Positions 35,424 to 47,290 of a stretch of 64,000 nucleotides of DNA are shown piece by piece. Both the position numbers and the translations under genes were made by a program. The notes under the pieces were generated by a model that saw only the letters and a program-made list of their open reading frames with translations, was not told where the DNA came from and made no database searches. Source of the stretch: Halomicrobium zhouii. GTDB taxonomy: Archaea; Halobacteriota; Halobacteria; Halobacteriales; Haloarculaceae. Numbering within the stretch: the first letter of the stretch is position 1; every line of letters starts with the position of its first letter. The stretch covers positions 1,364,001-1,428,000 of the forward strand of contig NZ_FOZK01000001.1 of NCBI RefSeq assembly GCF_900114435.1, given 5' to 3'.

Positions 35424-36266
35424 ATGTCCCGTCCCGCCCTCCAGGTCGCGGACCCGACACCGGTCAGGCGCTCGGACCCCGTGTTCGGCATCGCCGCGGG
35501 CCTCTACCTCGCCCTGCTACTCTCGCCAGCCGTCCTCCTCGCGGTGTCGGTCACCGGCTGGACCGAGCCCGGCGTCCTCTACGGAACGTTCCTCGTGACG
35601 GGCGTCGGTGCGCTCGCACTGGCCGGCCTGGTTTTCAGCCGTCATCCCGGGCTGGTTCCCCGGCTCGGATCGTCACCGCTGGCGTGGCTCCCCGCCGTCA
35701 TGGGGGTGGTCGTCGCCGCCGGTGCGCTGGCCACCTTCGAGTACGCCGGTGGTCTCTCGGTCCTCGGCGCCTTCTTCGGCCTGTTCGCGGCACTAGTCGG
35801 GACTCTGCTGGGCGCGCTCGCCCGCTCGCGGTACGCGAACGCCGTCCTCGAGGACGCCGCCGAGCAGCTGGCCTTCGAGGCGGGCTGGCCGCAGGGTCCC
35901 CGAAACCGTGTGTACGCCGTGGCCGGCGTCGTGGCCGGCCTCTCCGCCATCGGGTGGCTCGCCGGCGTCGTCGCGGGGTTCGACTGGCTGGTGACGCTCT
36001 GCCAGATGGGCTTCTCCCTGGGCCTCGTCACGTCGGTCGTCGGCCGGTCACGCACCTATCGGGTGACGTCGGCGGGACTGGCGGTCGACGAACCGCTCCG
36101 GACGCGACTGCTGCCCTGGTCTGCGTTCGAGGGCTGGGACCGAACCGACGACGCCATCGAAGTCCGTCGTCCCTGGCGGGTGGACGTTCGGCTGGCGACC
36201 GACGACCTGGCGGACCCCGACGCCGTCGCGGACGCGCTCGCTCGTCACCTCCCGGCGCGGGCCTGA
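35424..36266 (+). CDS. Membrane protein with C-terminal PH-like domain
   Basis: This 280-residue protein has about six hydrophobic segments (residues 20-210) followed by about 65 residues that look like a bacterial PH-type domain (SRTYRVTSAGLAVDEPLRTRLLPWSAFEGWDRTDDAIEVRRPWR). The function is unknown. It starts 69 bases after the kinase stop. Confidence 0.6.
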   Translation: MSRPALQVADPTPVRRSDPVFGIAAGLYLALLLSPAVLLAVSVTGWTEPGVLYGTFLVTGVGALALAGLVFSRHPGLVPRLGSSPLAWLPAVMGVVVAAGALATFEYAGGLSVLGAFFGLFAALVGTLLGALARSRYANAVLEDAAEQLAFEAGWPQGPRNRVYAVAGVVAGLSAIGWLAGVVAGFDWLVTLCQMGFSLGLVTSVVGRSRTYRVTSAGLAVDEPLRTRLLPWSAFEGWDRTDDAIEVRRPWRVDVRLATDDLADPDAVADALARHLPARA

Positions 36267-36277
36267 GCTTCGCCAGC

Positions 36278-36285
36278 GTTTAATC
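36278..36285 (+). promoter_or_regulatory. TATA box for radB
   Basis: GTTTAATC is centred 27 bases before the GTG at 36308 and supports that start. Confidence 0.5.
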
Positions 36286-36307
36286 ACCCGTTCCCCTACC
36301 CTCTCCC

Positions 36308-37015
36308 GTGAGTACACACGTCCCGACCGGCTGTGAGGCCATCGACGAGCTGTTCGGCGGTGGCTTCGAGCGGGGTGCGGTGACCCAGATCTACGGGCCG
36401 CCCGCCTCGGGGAAGACGAACCTCGCGCTGAGCGCCGCCGTCGAGGTGGCCGCGAGCGGCCGGTCGTCGCTGTACATCGACACCGAGGGGCTCTCCGCCG
36501 ACCGGATGCAGCAGGTCGCCGGCGCCCGCGCCGAGCGGACCGACGACAGCATCGAGGATCTGGCCGGTCGCATCATCATCTCCGACGCGCTGGACTACGA
36601 ACAGCAGGAACAGGCCGTCCAGGACGCCGCGGACCTGGCCGCGGAACTCGACCTGATCGTCCTCGACAGCGCGACGGGGTTCTACCGGCTGGAACGCACC
36701 GCCCAGGAGGAGGGCGAGGCGCTCCGCGACGTGGCCCGCCAGATCACCCACCTGCTCTCGCTGGCCCGCAAACACGACCTGGCGGTCTGTTTCACGAACC
36801 AGGTGTTCTCGGACCCCGACGGCGACCGGAGTCGGGCGCTCGGCGGCCACACGCTCAACCACTGGTCGGGTGCGATCGTCCGGCTCGAACGGTTCCGGGG
36901 CGGGAACCGCAGGGCGACGCTGGAGAAACACCGTGCACAGCCGGCCGGCGAGAGCGCCCGTTTCCGCGTCACCGACGCGGGGCTCGAGGGCGTCGAGGAC
37001 GGGCCTCGCCAGTGA
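36308..37015 (+). CDS. radB: DNA repair and recombination protein RadB
   Basis: This 235-residue RecA-family paralogue of RadA assists homologous recombination. It starts VSTHVPTGCEAIDELFGGGFERGAVTQIYGPPASGKTNLAL, with Walker A GPPASGKT at about residues 31-38. Walker B is LDLIVLDSATGFYRL, and VCFTNQVFSDPDG and GGHTLNHWSGAIVRLERF complete the RecA core. It lacks the N-terminal domain of RadA, as RadB should. The GTG start is backed by the TATA spacing. Confidence 0.95.
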   Translation: MSTHVPTGCEAIDELFGGGFERGAVTQIYGPPASGKTNLALSAAVEVAASGRSSLYIDTEGLSADRMQQVAGARAERTDDSIEDLAGRIIISDALDYEQQEQAVQDAADLAAELDLIVLDSATGFYRLERTAQEEGEALRDVARQITHLLSLARKHDLAVCFTNQVFSDPDGDRSRALGGHTLNHWSGAIVRLERFRGGNRRATLEKHRAQPAGESARFRVTDAGLEGVEDGPRQ

Positions 37016-37103
37016 CCGGGCGCCGCCGCTGACCGGGCCGTTCCCGTCTCCTCGCGAGGGTTTCGCGGGCTCGGATTATCCCCATCGATAATGGCCGAGG
37101 TAG

Positions 37104-37110
37104 GTTTATC
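37104..37110 (+). promoter_or_regulatory. TATA box for transducer gene
   Basis: GTTTATC lies about 33 bases before the GTG at 37140, in a 124-base gap. Confidence 0.4.
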
Positions 37111-37139
37111 CCGGAGTATCATGATCGATGTGCCAATAG

Positions 37140-39107
37140 GTGTCACTACTGATGGCAGACCCACGCTTCACACGCGTACGCAGGTGGCTGGCGCGACGAT
37201 GGGGGACCAGGGAGACCCGATCACTCGAACCGGACGGCGGTGCCGTGGTCGGCGCTGCCGGCGGTGGCACGCGGGAGTCGCTCGCGGCGGCCTACGACCC
37301 GTCGCTCGACGAGCTCGGGTCGCTCTACGGGTCGGCCGACGGGGCGGCCGTCGGCGACGCCCACCTGACCGGTCTCTTCGAACTGGACGAGGCCGACGTC
37401 GCCGCGCTCGTCGAGGACTACCGGGAGGCCGACATCGACGCGTCGACGTTCGTCGCCTCCCAGCGCGTGGCCAACGAGGCCATCGTCGGCGCCGTCTTCG
37501 ACGAACTCCGGGAGCGACTCGACCCCGAAGCGCGGGCCGCGCTCGACGAGAGCGAGGCGATGCTGGTCGAGGGCCTCGGCGCGTCGACGGACGTGTTCGC
37601 GGCCGGCGTCGGGGCCTACGACGCGGCGGACGGCGGTGGTGACGACGGCGCGTCGACGGTCGGTAACGCGGCCCCCGGCGACGGACTCGACTACCACCGG
37701 GTACTCCACCACGTCGGGACGCCGCTGTTCGTCCTCGACCCGGAGGGCGAGATTCTGACCTGGAACTCGCAGCTGGAAGACCTCACCGGCGTCTCCGAGG
37801 CGGCGGCCCAGTCCATGGAGATGGCGAGTATGGCCTTCTATCCCGACGGGCGGCGTGGGCAAACGCTCGCGGACAAGGTGCTCGACGCGCCCGAAGCGAC
37901 CGACGCCGAGTACGACGTGCCGCGGGTCGAGGAGGCAGATTTCACCCTGTATCGGGACACGAGCGTCATGGTCGATCCCGACGGCGAGGAGGTCCACATC
38001 TCCTTCTCGGCGGCGCCCATCTACGACGACGACGGCGCGTTGCTCGGCGTCGTAGAGATGGTCCAGGACCGGACCGACGACGCGCTCCGCCACGAGCAGA
38101 CCGCCGCGCTCGTCACCGAACTCGAGGAGACGATGCACGACATCCAGAACGGGGACCTGTCGGCGCGAGCCTCCTTCGACAACGAAGGCGACCACGTCGA
38201 CGAGTCGCTGCTCGCCGTCGTCACCGAACTCAACGAGATGGCGAGCGCGCTCGAGGGTCTCATCGAGGGCGTCGACCGGAGCGCGAACTCGCTGGCCTCG
38301 GCGACCGACCAGTCGGCAGACGCCGCCCACGACGTCGAGGCGTACGTCACCGCCCAGAACGAGATCCTCTCGGAGGCCGCCAACGACGTCCAGGACGTCA
38401 GCGCCAGCATGGAGGAGATCGCGGCGACGTCGAGCGAGGTCGCCTCCGCGGCGACGCGGGCGCTGGATGCGGTCGACGACGGCGCCACCGCCAGCGAGGA
38501 AGCCCAGGCGGTGACCGACGAGCTGACGGCGACGAGCGACGACCTGGTCGACAGCGTCGGCGAACTGGCCGACCGGATGGACCAGGTCAACGAGATCATC
38601 GACATCATCGCGGACGTCGCCGAGCAGACCAACATGCTCGCGCTCAACGCCAACATCGAGGCCGCCCGCGCCGGCGAGAGCGGCAGCGGCTTCGCCGTCG
38701 TCGCCGAGGAGGTCAAGACGCTCGCCAACGAGACCAGCGAGTACACCGAGGAGATCTCCGGAAACATCGAAGCGATCCAGCAGCAGGCGACCGACACCGT
38801 CGACACGGTCGAGGAGTCCAACGAGCAGATCCTCCGCGCCGAGACGAAGATAACCGACGCCCTGGACGCCCTGGACGACATCTCCGAGGCGGTCGAGGAG
38901 GCCGCCTCCGGCATCAACGAGGTCGCCGACGCGAACGACAGCCAGGCCAGCGCCGTGGAGGGTATCACGACCACCATCGAGGAGGCCCGAAGCCACGCCG
39001 AGGACGCGGAGGCCGCCGCCGCCCAGATCGTCGACGCGACCGGTTCCCAGTCCCAGACCGTCAGGGAACTCGTCGACAGCGTCGAGGAACTGTCGACCGA
39101 CGACTGA
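37140..39107 (+). CDS. Soluble methyl-accepting transducer with PAS domain
   Basis: This 655-residue halobacterial transducer (Htr) protein has no transmembrane segment. A unique N-terminal sensory part (about 45-165, all-helical) is followed by a PAS domain (about 180-315, [24 protein letters not shown]). A HAMP-like linker follows, then a long methyl-accepting coiled coil. Its tip is [53 protein letters not shown] (about 490-545), which binds CheA/CheW. GTG at 37140 is chosen; an ATG at 37152 is possible. It probably senses a cytoplasmic signal. Confidence 0.9.
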   Translation: MSLLMADPRFTRVRRWLARRWGTRETRSLEPDGGAVVGAAGGGTRESLAAAYDPSLDELGSLYGSADGAAVGDAHLTGLFELDEADVAALVEDYREADIDASTFVASQRVANEAIVGAVFDELRERLDPEARAALDESEAMLVEGLGASTDVFAAGVGAYDAADGGGDDGASTVGNAAPGDGLDYHRVLHHVGTPLFVLDPEGEILTWNSQLEDLTGVSEAAAQSMEMASMAFYPDGRRGQTLADKVLDAPEATDAEYDVPRVEEADFTLYRDTSVMVDPDGEEVHISFSAAPIYDDDGALLGVVEMVQDRTDDALRHEQTAALVTELEETMHDIQNGDLSARASFDNEGDHVDESLLAVVTELNEMASALEGLIEGVDRSANSLASATDQSADAAHDVEAYVTAQNEILSEAANDVQDVSASMEEIAATSSEVASAATRALDAVDDGATASEEAQAVTDELTATSDDLVDSVGELADRMDQVNEIIDIIADVAEQTNMLALNANIEAARAGESGSGFAVVAEEVKTLANETSEYTEEISGNIEAIQQQATDTVDTVEESNEQILRAETKITDALDALDDISEAVEEAASGINEVADANDSQASAVEGITTTIEEARSHAEDAEAAAAQIVDATGSQSQTVRELVDSVEELSTDD

Positions 39108-39109
39108 AT

Positions 39110-39165
39110 CTCCTTCCTTCCGTCCTACCGTCCTTCCCTCCTTCCCTCCTTCTGTTCTTCCTCGA
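39110..39165 (+). other. Polypyrimidine tract after transducer gene
   Basis: Right after the stop codon, about 55 bases are almost only C and T (repeated TCCTTCC units) with few purines. It may act as a C/U-rich archaeal terminator or form unusual DNA structure. The rest of the gap to 39302 shows nothing clear. Confidence 0.45.
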
Positions 39166-39302
39166 CTCGGTAGGCGCTCTCGCGTCGCGCTTCGCGTAGG
39201 TACTCACTCACACACGGACAATTCTCGGCTGCGTCGACTCGCCGTCTGTCCAGAAATCGAATCGCGTGGCCGGACGGCCGGGAGACGAACCCGGTACCGG
39301 CC

Positions 39303-39983
39303 TCACTCGACGTCGTAGACGTCCGCGGCCCACTCCGCGAGCGTCTCGGGCTTCGTCCGCCCCGTCCGCACGTCGAGCATCTCACAGTCCTCGAACAGCA
39401 CGACCGCGGGGGCCGCGTTGACCTCGTACTCCTTGCAGAACCCCGGGCACTGTTCGCCGTCGAGCCCTGCCACCCGGGCGTCGCCCGGGAACGCGGCCAG
39501 GACGTCGTCGAGTTCCTCCTTCATCGCGTCGCAGGGGGCACAGCCGCGCTTCCACACCGTCACGACGGCCCGGTTGTGCGTGGTGAGGAAGTCGCCGTAA
39601 CACTCGTCGTCGAGTTCGACGACGGATTCTGGCACCGGCGACTGGGGACCGACTTCGGTGACGATGCTCGCCATCTCGGCGAGTTCCGCGACCGAGCAGT
39701 CCTCGAGCGTGGCGTAGAGCGTGAGGTACGTCGCGAACTCCTCGCGCGTGACCTCGTGGCGTTCGACGTGTTCGGCGGCGGCCTCGGCCGAGTCGAAGCC
39801 GAACGTGTCGGCGACGGCCTGGTGGAACTCCGCCTCGGTGACGTCGAGGTAGGTGTCGTAGTAGACGTGGCGGTCCTGCTCGAACTCGTCCGTGGTCGCC
39901 AGCTCCCCCGTCACGTCGTCCTCGACGAGGACGCCTTTCGCGACGAGCGCGTCGACGTAGCTGTCTACCTGGGCTTCGTTCAC
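39303..39983 (-). CDS. Thioredoxin-like protein with extra N-terminal helical domain
   Basis: This 226-residue protein has an N-terminal helical region (about 1-115) followed by a thioredoxin fold with the redox motif CAPC (VVTVWKRGCAPCDAMKEEL). The cis-Pro segment is NAAPAVVLFEDCEML and two more cysteines occur in EQCPGFCKEYE. The GTG start at 39983 lies five bases after the livF stop, so it is the last gene of the transporter operon. It may keep a transporter subunit or substrate reduced; the role is unknown. Confidence 0.75.
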   Translation of the reverse strand: MNEAQVDSYVDALVAKGVLVEDDVTGELATTDEFEQDRHVYYDTYLDVTEAEFHQAVADTFGFDSAEAAAEHVERHEVTREEFATYLTLYATLEDCSVAELAEMASIVTEVGPQSPVPESVVELDDECYGDFLTTHNRAVVTVWKRGCAPCDAMKEELDDVLAAFPGDARVAGLDGEQCPGFCKEYEVNAAPAVVLFEDCEMLDVRTGRTKPETLAEWAADVYDVE

Positions 39984-39987
39984 TGTG

Positions 39988-40731
39988 TTAGACCCCCAGG
40001 TACCGCTGGCGCGTCTCGTCGTCCTCGCGCAGTTCGTCGGCGGACCCGCTGAACACGACCGCACCCTGGTCGACGACGTAACACCGGTCGGCGATCTGCA
40101 TCGCTGCCGCGGCGTTCTGCTCGACGAGCAACACCGTCGTCCCGTCGTCGCGGATGCGCTCGATGGCGTTCTCGACGGTCTCGATGATCTGCGGGGCGAG
40201 CCCCTCGTAGGGCTCGTCCAGCATCAGGAGATCTGTGCTCTGTTTCAGCGCGCGGGCGATGGCGAGCATCTGTTGCTCGCCGCCCGAGAGCGTGCCGGCC
40301 TGCTGACTGGCGCGCTCGCCGAGTCGCGGGAAGTCGTCGTACACCTCCTCGGTCGTCATGCCGGTGTGTTCGAAGTCGATGTCCCGGCCCCAGGTGTTCG
40401 AGGGGTTCGAGACGACCTCGGCGAGGTGGAGGTTCTCCTCCACGGTGAGGTTGGCGAAGACCCGGCGCTCCTCGGGGACGTGCGAGATGCCCAGCGCCGA
40501 GATGTCCTCGGTCGGCAGGTCGGTGATGTTCCGTCCCTTGTAGGTGATCGTGCCGTCCCGGACCGTCGGCGGGCGCGCGCCCGCGATGCTCCTGAGCGTC
40601 GTGGTCTTGCCCGCGCCGTTGCGGCCCAGTAGCGCGCAAATCTCGCCTTCCTCGACGTGCATCGACACGTCGCGGAGGATGTGACTCTCGCCGTAGTAGC
40701 TGTCGACGCTGTCGAGTTCGAGCAGGCTCAC
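39988..40731 (-). CDS. livF: Branched-chain-type ABC transporter ATPase, LivF
   Basis: This 247-residue ATPase has Walker A GRNGAGKTT, signature LSGGEQQ, Walker B LLMLDEP and the LivF-type VLLVEQNAAAAMQIADRCYVV. It overlaps livG by four bases. The two ATPases together power the leucine/isoleucine/valine-type importer encoded here. The substrate is uncertain (see the binding protein). Confidence 0.92.
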   Translation of the reverse strand: MSLLELDSVDSYYGESHILRDVSMHVEEGEICALLGRNGAGKTTTLRSIAGARPPTVRDGTITYKGRNITDLPTEDISALGISHVPEERRVFANLTVEENLHLAEVVSNPSNTWGRDIDFEHTGMTTEEVYDDFPRLGERASQQAGTLSGGEQQMLAIARALKQSTDLLMLDEPYEGLAPQIIETVENAIERIRDDGTTVLLVEQNAAAAMQIADRCYVVDQGAVVFSGSADELREDDETRQRYLGV

Positions 40732-41489
40732 AGCTCGACACCTCCGAGGTACGCTTCCTGGACGTCGGGGTCGCCCTGGACCTCCTCGGGCGTCCCTCTG
40801 GCGATGATGTCACCCTGGTGTAACACGGCGATGCGGTCGGAGATGCTGAAGACGATCTCCATGTCGTGTTCGACCAGCAGGATGGTCAGCCCCATCTCCT
40901 CCTGGACGCGCTCGATCAGGTCGACCGTCTCCTGGGTCTCCTCCGGCGACATGCCGGCGGTCGGTTCGTCCATCAGGAGGAGCGACGGTTCACTCGCGAG
41001 GGCGATACCGATCTCCAGGCGACGCTTGTCGCCGTAAGGGAGGTCGGCCGCGGTGACGTCCTTCTGCGGGAGCAACTCGACGGCGTCGAGGACGTCGCGA
41101 GTCCGCTCGGCGACCTCCGGATAGCTGTCCCGGTGCCGGAGGAAGTTGAACCGGAAGGAGCCGTGTTCGGCCCCCAGCGAGGCGATGTTGGCGTTCTCCT
41201 CCACGGAGAGGTCCGGGAAGATAGAGGCCGTCTGGAACGACTTGCCGACGCCGCGCTGGACGACCTCGTGGGGTTCGAGGTCCGTTATCGACTCGCCCTC
41301 GAACAGGATGTCACCGCTGGTCTCCTCGAGCATCCGGGTGATGAGGTTGATCAGCGTCGACTTGCCCGCACCGTTGGGGCCGATCAGCGACAGCAACTCG
41401 CCATCCTGTATCTGGAGGTTCACGTCGTCGGTGGCCGTGAGGCCGCCGAACTCCTTGACGAGGTCGCGCGTCTCGAGGATGGTGCTCAT
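40728..41489 (-). CDS. livG: Branched-chain-type ABC transporter ATPase, LivG
   Basis: This 253-residue ATPase has Walker A GPNGAGKST, LivG-type insert LEPHEVVQRGVGKSFQTASIFPDLSVEEN, Walker B LLLMDEPTAGMSPEET and VEHDMEIVFSISDRI. The signature helix reads LPYGDKRRLEIG in place of LSGGQ, which is usual for LivG. It overlaps livM by four bases. Confidence 0.92.
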   Translation of the reverse strand: MSTILETRDLVKEFGGLTATDDVNLQIQDGELLSLIGPNGAGKSTLINLITRMLEETSGDILFEGESITDLEPHEVVQRGVGKSFQTASIFPDLSVEENANIASLGAEHGSFRFNFLRHRDSYPEVAERTRDVLDAVELLPQKDVTAADLPYGDKRRLEIGIALASEPSLLLMDEPTAGMSPEETQETVDLIERVQEEMGLTILLVEHDMEIVFSISDRIAVLHQGDIIARGTPEEVQGDPDVQEAYLGGVEL

Positions 41490-42676
41490 CGGTCCTCACC
41501 TCCGACGAGGGACGTGATCCAGTCACGGCCGTTTGCGGCTTTCTGGCGTGCGATCGTCGGGGCTTCCGGTAAGAGGAGGCTCTTCTCGCGCACCCAGGAG
41601 ATGCCACCCCAGATGCCGTTGGGCATCGTGACCACGACGACGATGAAGACGACGCCGAGGATGAGGTGCCAGAAGTCGCCGATGCCGGCCATGCCGCTGA
41701 CGATGTTCGCGACGTACATGTACAGCCCGGCGCCGAATATCGCGCCGAACAGGGAGCCGGCGCCGCCGAGGACGGTGATGACGACGATGTCGCCGCTGAC
41801 CGTCCACTGTAGCGTGTTCTCGATGGGCACGTACGAGCGCTGGATCGTGTAGAGGCTCCCCGCCACGCCGGCGAAGGCCCCCGAGATGATAAAGGACATG
41901 AGCTTGTATCGCCAGACGTTGAGACCGACGAACTCCGCGCGCTGTTCGTTCTCCCGGATCGCCCGGAGCACGACGCCGTACGGTGAGTTGAGGATGCGGT
42001 AGCCGACGACGACCGCGAGGACGAGCGCGGTGCCGGCGAAGACGTACATCCAGTTGCTGACGAACGCTACGGGCACGAACGGCACCTGGCTGCCCAGGTC
42101 GATGACGCCGAGCAGGTTCCCGACCTCGACGCCGGTGAACCCGTTCTCGCCGCCGGTGACGGTGGACAGCGGCGAGAGGAAGATGTAGTAGATCATCTGT
42201 CCGAACGCCAGCGTGAGGATGGCGAAGTAGATGCCGCCGCGGCGCAGCGAGATCCACCCGATGACCCAGGCGAGCACCACCGCGACGGTGGTCCCGGCGA
42301 GGATCATCGCGATGGGGCTCCCGAACACTTCGGCGCTGAAGATGCCGGCGGCGTATGCCGCGGTGCCCCAGAACATCGCGTGGCCGAACGAGAGCAGCCC
42401 GGTGTACCCGAGCAGCAGGTCGTAGCCGATGGCGAAGATGGCCCAGATCAGCGTGAGCGTGATGAGGCTGTTGTACCACGTGAGGTCGCTCGGGAGACCG
42501 ATCGCGTCCGGGACCGTCACCAGGACGAACGGCGCCAGGAGGACGCCGAGGATCGTCAGCACGGCGACGGTGGACTCCTGTTCGCGGACCGCTGCCCAGC
42601 GCTCGTACAGCGACGGCGACTGTTCGCCGGGCTCTGCGCTCTCCGGTTCGGTCGGAGTCTGGACCTCGTCGCTCAT
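41486..42676 (-). CDS. livM: Branched-chain-type ABC transporter permease, LivM
   Basis: This 396-residue permease has about ten transmembrane helices after an acidic cytoplasmic N-terminus of about 35 residues. LivM features are YDLLLGYTGLLSFGHAMFWGTAAYAAG, SPYGVVLRAIRENEQRAEFVGLNVWRYKL and GGAGSLFGAIFGAG. Four-base overlaps with livG and livH indicate one operon. Confidence 0.92.
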   Translation of the reverse strand: MSDEVQTPTEPESAEPGEQSPSLYERWAAVREQESTVAVLTILGVLLAPFVLVTVPDAIGLPSDLTWYNSLITLTLIWAIFAIGYDLLLGYTGLLSFGHAMFWGTAAYAAGIFSAEVFGSPIAMILAGTTVAVVLAWVIGWISLRRGGIYFAILTLAFGQMIYYIFLSPLSTVTGGENGFTGVEVGNLLGVIDLGSQVPFVPVAFVSNWMYVFAGTALVLAVVVGYRILNSPYGVVLRAIRENEQRAEFVGLNVWRYKLMSFIISGAFAGVAGSLYTIQRSYVPIENTLQWTVSGDIVVITVLGGAGSLFGAIFGAGLYMYVANIVSGMAGIGDFWHLILGVVFIVVVVTMPNGIWGGISWVREKSLLLPEAPTIARQKAANGRDWITSLVGGEDR

Positions 42677-43662
42677 GCGGCCACCTCCTCCTCACCGAGG
42701 AGGCCCTGTGGCCTGGTGAGCAACACGACGACCGCGAGCACGTAGATGCCGACCTGTGCCCACGGCGTCCAGTTGACGGTGATACCGAGCAGCGAGACGC
42801 TGCCGAGCGAGATGAGCGCCACCTGGACCATCCCGATGAGCGTCCCACCGAGGACGGCGCCCCGGATCGACCCGACGCCGCCGATGACGACGGTCAGGAA
42901 CGCCGGCACGAGGATCGACATCCCGATCTCGGGGTTGATGTTCGAGAGCGGCGCGCCGACGACGCCGGCGACCCCGGCGAGCGCCGCGCCGATGCCGAAC
43001 ATGACGATGTAGGGTCGGGTGATCTTGATGCCCAGCAGGCGCACCATCTCCGGGTCGCGCGTGCCGGCTTTGACGACCAGTCCGAAGTCGGTGTACTCGA
43101 CGATGGCGTACACCGCCAGGACGAGGACGGCCGTGATCACGATGACCCAGAGTCGCCAGAGACCGAGGCTCACGGCGGTGAACGGGATGTCGGTGGGTCC
43201 CGAGAGCGGGATCACACCCAGGGCCTCCGGGGGGATCACCAGTTTGTAACTGCGACCGCCCACGAGGGCGTGGAGCGCCTCCTGGACGACGATGGCGAGC
43301 CCGAAGGTCACCAGGATCTGGTCCGTGTCGGGCCGGTCGTAGAACGGGCGCGCGACGTACCGCTCCATGGCGAGCCCGACGACGAAGACGAAGACGGGAA
43401 CGAACACCAGGGCGGGCAGGAATCCCAGGTCGAGGCCGATCGTCTGGTATCCCCAGTCGGCCAGTTTCCCGTTCGAGACCGAGATCTCCTGGGCGATCAA
43501 CAGCCCGGCGTACGCACCGATGACGTACAGCGCGCCGTGGGCGAAGTTGACGAACCGCAACGTCCCGAGAATGATCGACAGGCCGATGGCCAGCAGGACG
43601 TAGATAGCACCCTGCTGGAGTCCGTTGACCAGCAATACGATGATATCCCCGAGGATGTTCAC
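42673..43662 (-). CDS. livH: Branched-chain-type ABC transporter permease, LivH
   Basis: This 329-residue permease has about eight transmembrane helices and starts at GTG 43662 (VNILGDIIVLLVNGLQQGAIYVLLAIGLSI). The hallmarks LGTLRFVNFAHGALYVIGAY, FGLVVKAGTRDPEMVRLLGI and GVGSIRGAVLGGTLIG are present. The frame continues twelve codons upstream with basic residues not typical for LivH, so the GTG is preferred. A 134-base gap separates it from the binding-protein gene. Confidence 0.9.
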   Translation of the reverse strand: MNILGDIIVLLVNGLQQGAIYVLLAIGLSIILGTLRFVNFAHGALYVIGAYAGLLIAQEISVSNGKLADWGYQTIGLDLGFLPALVFVPVFVFVVGLAMERYVARPFYDRPDTDQILVTFGLAIVVQEALHALVGGRSYKLVIPPEALGVIPLSGPTDIPFTAVSLGLWRLWVIVITAVLVLAVYAIVEYTDFGLVVKAGTRDPEMVRLLGIKITRPYIVMFGIGAALAGVAGVVGAPLSNINPEIGMSILVPAFLTVVIGGVGSIRGAVLGGTLIGMVQVALISLGSVSLLGITVNWTPWAQVGIYVLAVVVLLTRPQGLLGEEEVAA

Positions 43663-43796
43663 GAGTCGATCACCTCGGAGGGAGCGAGACAGCCGCACCG
43701 TCTCCGTCGAATTTGATTGTCAGTAACAGGCATGGTAATGTGAGCCTCCGTCGATGAGGTATGTCAATGTAGGTAGTTCAGCAGACCGCCGACAGT

Positions 43797-45149
43797 TCAC
43801 TCGTCTCCGTACTCTCCGAGTTCGCACTGCGACGCGGGTCCTTCGTCACAGCCGTAGCCGACGTCGTCGCGCGAGGTGATGTCGACGATTTCGAAGAACT
43901 GCCCGTCGCCCTGCTCGGACTCCGGGAGCCCGCGGACGACCGGGATCGCGCGCTGGGCCTGGTGGTCGCAGGCACGCATCGTCTCATCGCCCATCCCGAT
44001 GTTGTCGTACTCGAAGCCTTCGAGCTGCCGGATGACCTCCGGCGGGTAGAACGTTCCGGCGCGTTCGACCGCGGCAGCGTACTGGAGCGTCCCCGAGTAC
44101 GCGAGCTGGGCCGGCCCCGAGGGCACGCGGCCGTCGTACTCCTCGCCGAAGAATTCGGTGAAGGAGTTCGAGGGCTCGTTGTCGATCTGGGAGTCCCAGG
44201 CGATCGTGCCGTAGATGCCGTCGATGGCGGAACTGGCCGCCTCCGCCATGGGCCGGTTGTACAGCGGCATGACGATCTCCATGTCCTCGTCGATACCCGC
44301 GTCGATGGCCTGGTTCAGCGAGTTCGCCCCGTCCAGCCCGTAGTGGTTGAGGAACAGGACGTCGGCGCCCGAACTCTGGGCCTCCGAGAGGTACGAGGAG
44401 AAGTCGCTCGTGTCCAGCGGCGTCGCGACGCTGTTGACTTCCTCCCAGCCGGCCTCGCCGAAGAACTTCCGGATGGACTCCTCGACCGTCTTCCCCCAGG
44501 AGTAGTCCGCGTACAGCTGGTAGAACGACAGGTCGTCACCGTACTCCTCGGTGACGACGGGCGTCAGCGCCTGCCCAGTCATGTACGCGTTGAACATCTC
44601 CCGGAAGCTGTAGCGGACACAGTCCTGTCCGGTCGTGTCGTTGGAGTGTGTCAGACAGCACGTGAACATCACGTTCTCGCGCTGGGCCACGCCCTGCTGG
44701 GCGATGGCGACCGCGCTCGAGGAACCGCCGGCGAACATGATCACGTCGTCGCGCTGGATCATCCGTGAGGCGGACTCGTCCGCGGTCGAAGCGTCCGTGG
44801 CGGTGTCACCCTCCACGTAGTCGATCTCGTAGTCGAGGACGCCTTCGCCCGAGAGGTCGTCCCAGTTGTCGACCCAGCCGCCCCCGTTGTTGAGGTGTTT
44901 GACGGCCAGTTCGTACGCCCGGAGCTCGTCCTCTCCCTCCGAGGAGTACGGCCCCGATAGCGGGACGTTGAAGCCGAACATCGCCGTGTCGCCCTCGATC
45001 GGGTAGTTCCCGAGCGCGGGGTATTCGTCGTCACCGTTGCCACCACCATCGCCGGAACAACCAGCTAGCCCAGCCAGTCCGAGTGCACCAGTCGCGCCGG
45101 CCTGTTTTAGCACAGAGCGTCGTGAGACGCTCTTGTCATCGCTTGACAT
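43797..45149 (-). CDS. ABC transporter substrate-binding lipoprotein, LivK type
   Basis: This 450-residue protein has a twin-arginine signal and lipobox (SRRSVLKQAGATGALGLAGLAGC, cysteine at about residue 31), so it is exported folded and lipid-anchored. The mature domain is a type I periplasmic-binding fold (PLSGPYSSEGEDELRAYELAVKHLNNGGG). The family includes amino-acid, urea and short-chain amide binders, and the ligand cannot be read directly. Position next to two acetyl-CoA synthetase genes suggests a short carboxylate or amide (inference). Confidence 0.9.
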   Translation of the reverse strand: MSSDDKSVSRRSVLKQAGATGALGLAGLAGCSGDGGGNGDDEYPALGNYPIEGDTAMFGFNVPLSGPYSSEGEDELRAYELAVKHLNNGGGWVDNWDDLSGEGVLDYEIDYVEGDTATDASTADESASRMIQRDDVIMFAGGSSSAVAIAQQGVAQRENVMFTCCLTHSNDTTGQDCVRYSFREMFNAYMTGQALTPVVTEEYGDDLSFYQLYADYSWGKTVEESIRKFFGEAGWEEVNSVATPLDTSDFSSYLSEAQSSGADVLFLNHYGLDGANSLNQAIDAGIDEDMEIVMPLYNRPMAEAASSAIDGIYGTIAWDSQIDNEPSNSFTEFFGEEYDGRVPSGPAQLAYSGTLQYAAAVERAGTFYPPEVIRQLEGFEYDNIGMGDETMRACDHQAQRAIPVVRGLPESEQGDGQFFEIVDITSRDDVGYGCDEGPASQCELGEYGDE

Positions 45150-45171
45150 ACACAGTACCACCTGTCGAGTA

Positions 45172-45183
45172 CCCTCATAATAG
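45172..45183 (-). promoter_or_regulatory. TATA box for transporter operon
   Basis: CTATTATGAGGG on the minus strand is centred 30 bases before the binding-protein ATG. The surrounding 25 bases are markedly AT-rich. Confidence 0.55.
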
Positions 45184-45277
45184 TTGGGTATAATTATTCC
45201 AAACACACACGAACGGGTCGCGAAAATACGCCGTACGGTGGCCGGTATCCCGGAATAAATGCCCTCGACGGGGCGGC

Positions 45278-47290
<2,013 letters not shown>

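Noticed and set aside
39241-39302. Possible tRNA (GGCCGGGAGACGAACCCGG-like stretch)
   Set aside because: No consistent cloverleaf, no proper T-loop GTTCRANNC on either strand and no anticodon arm.
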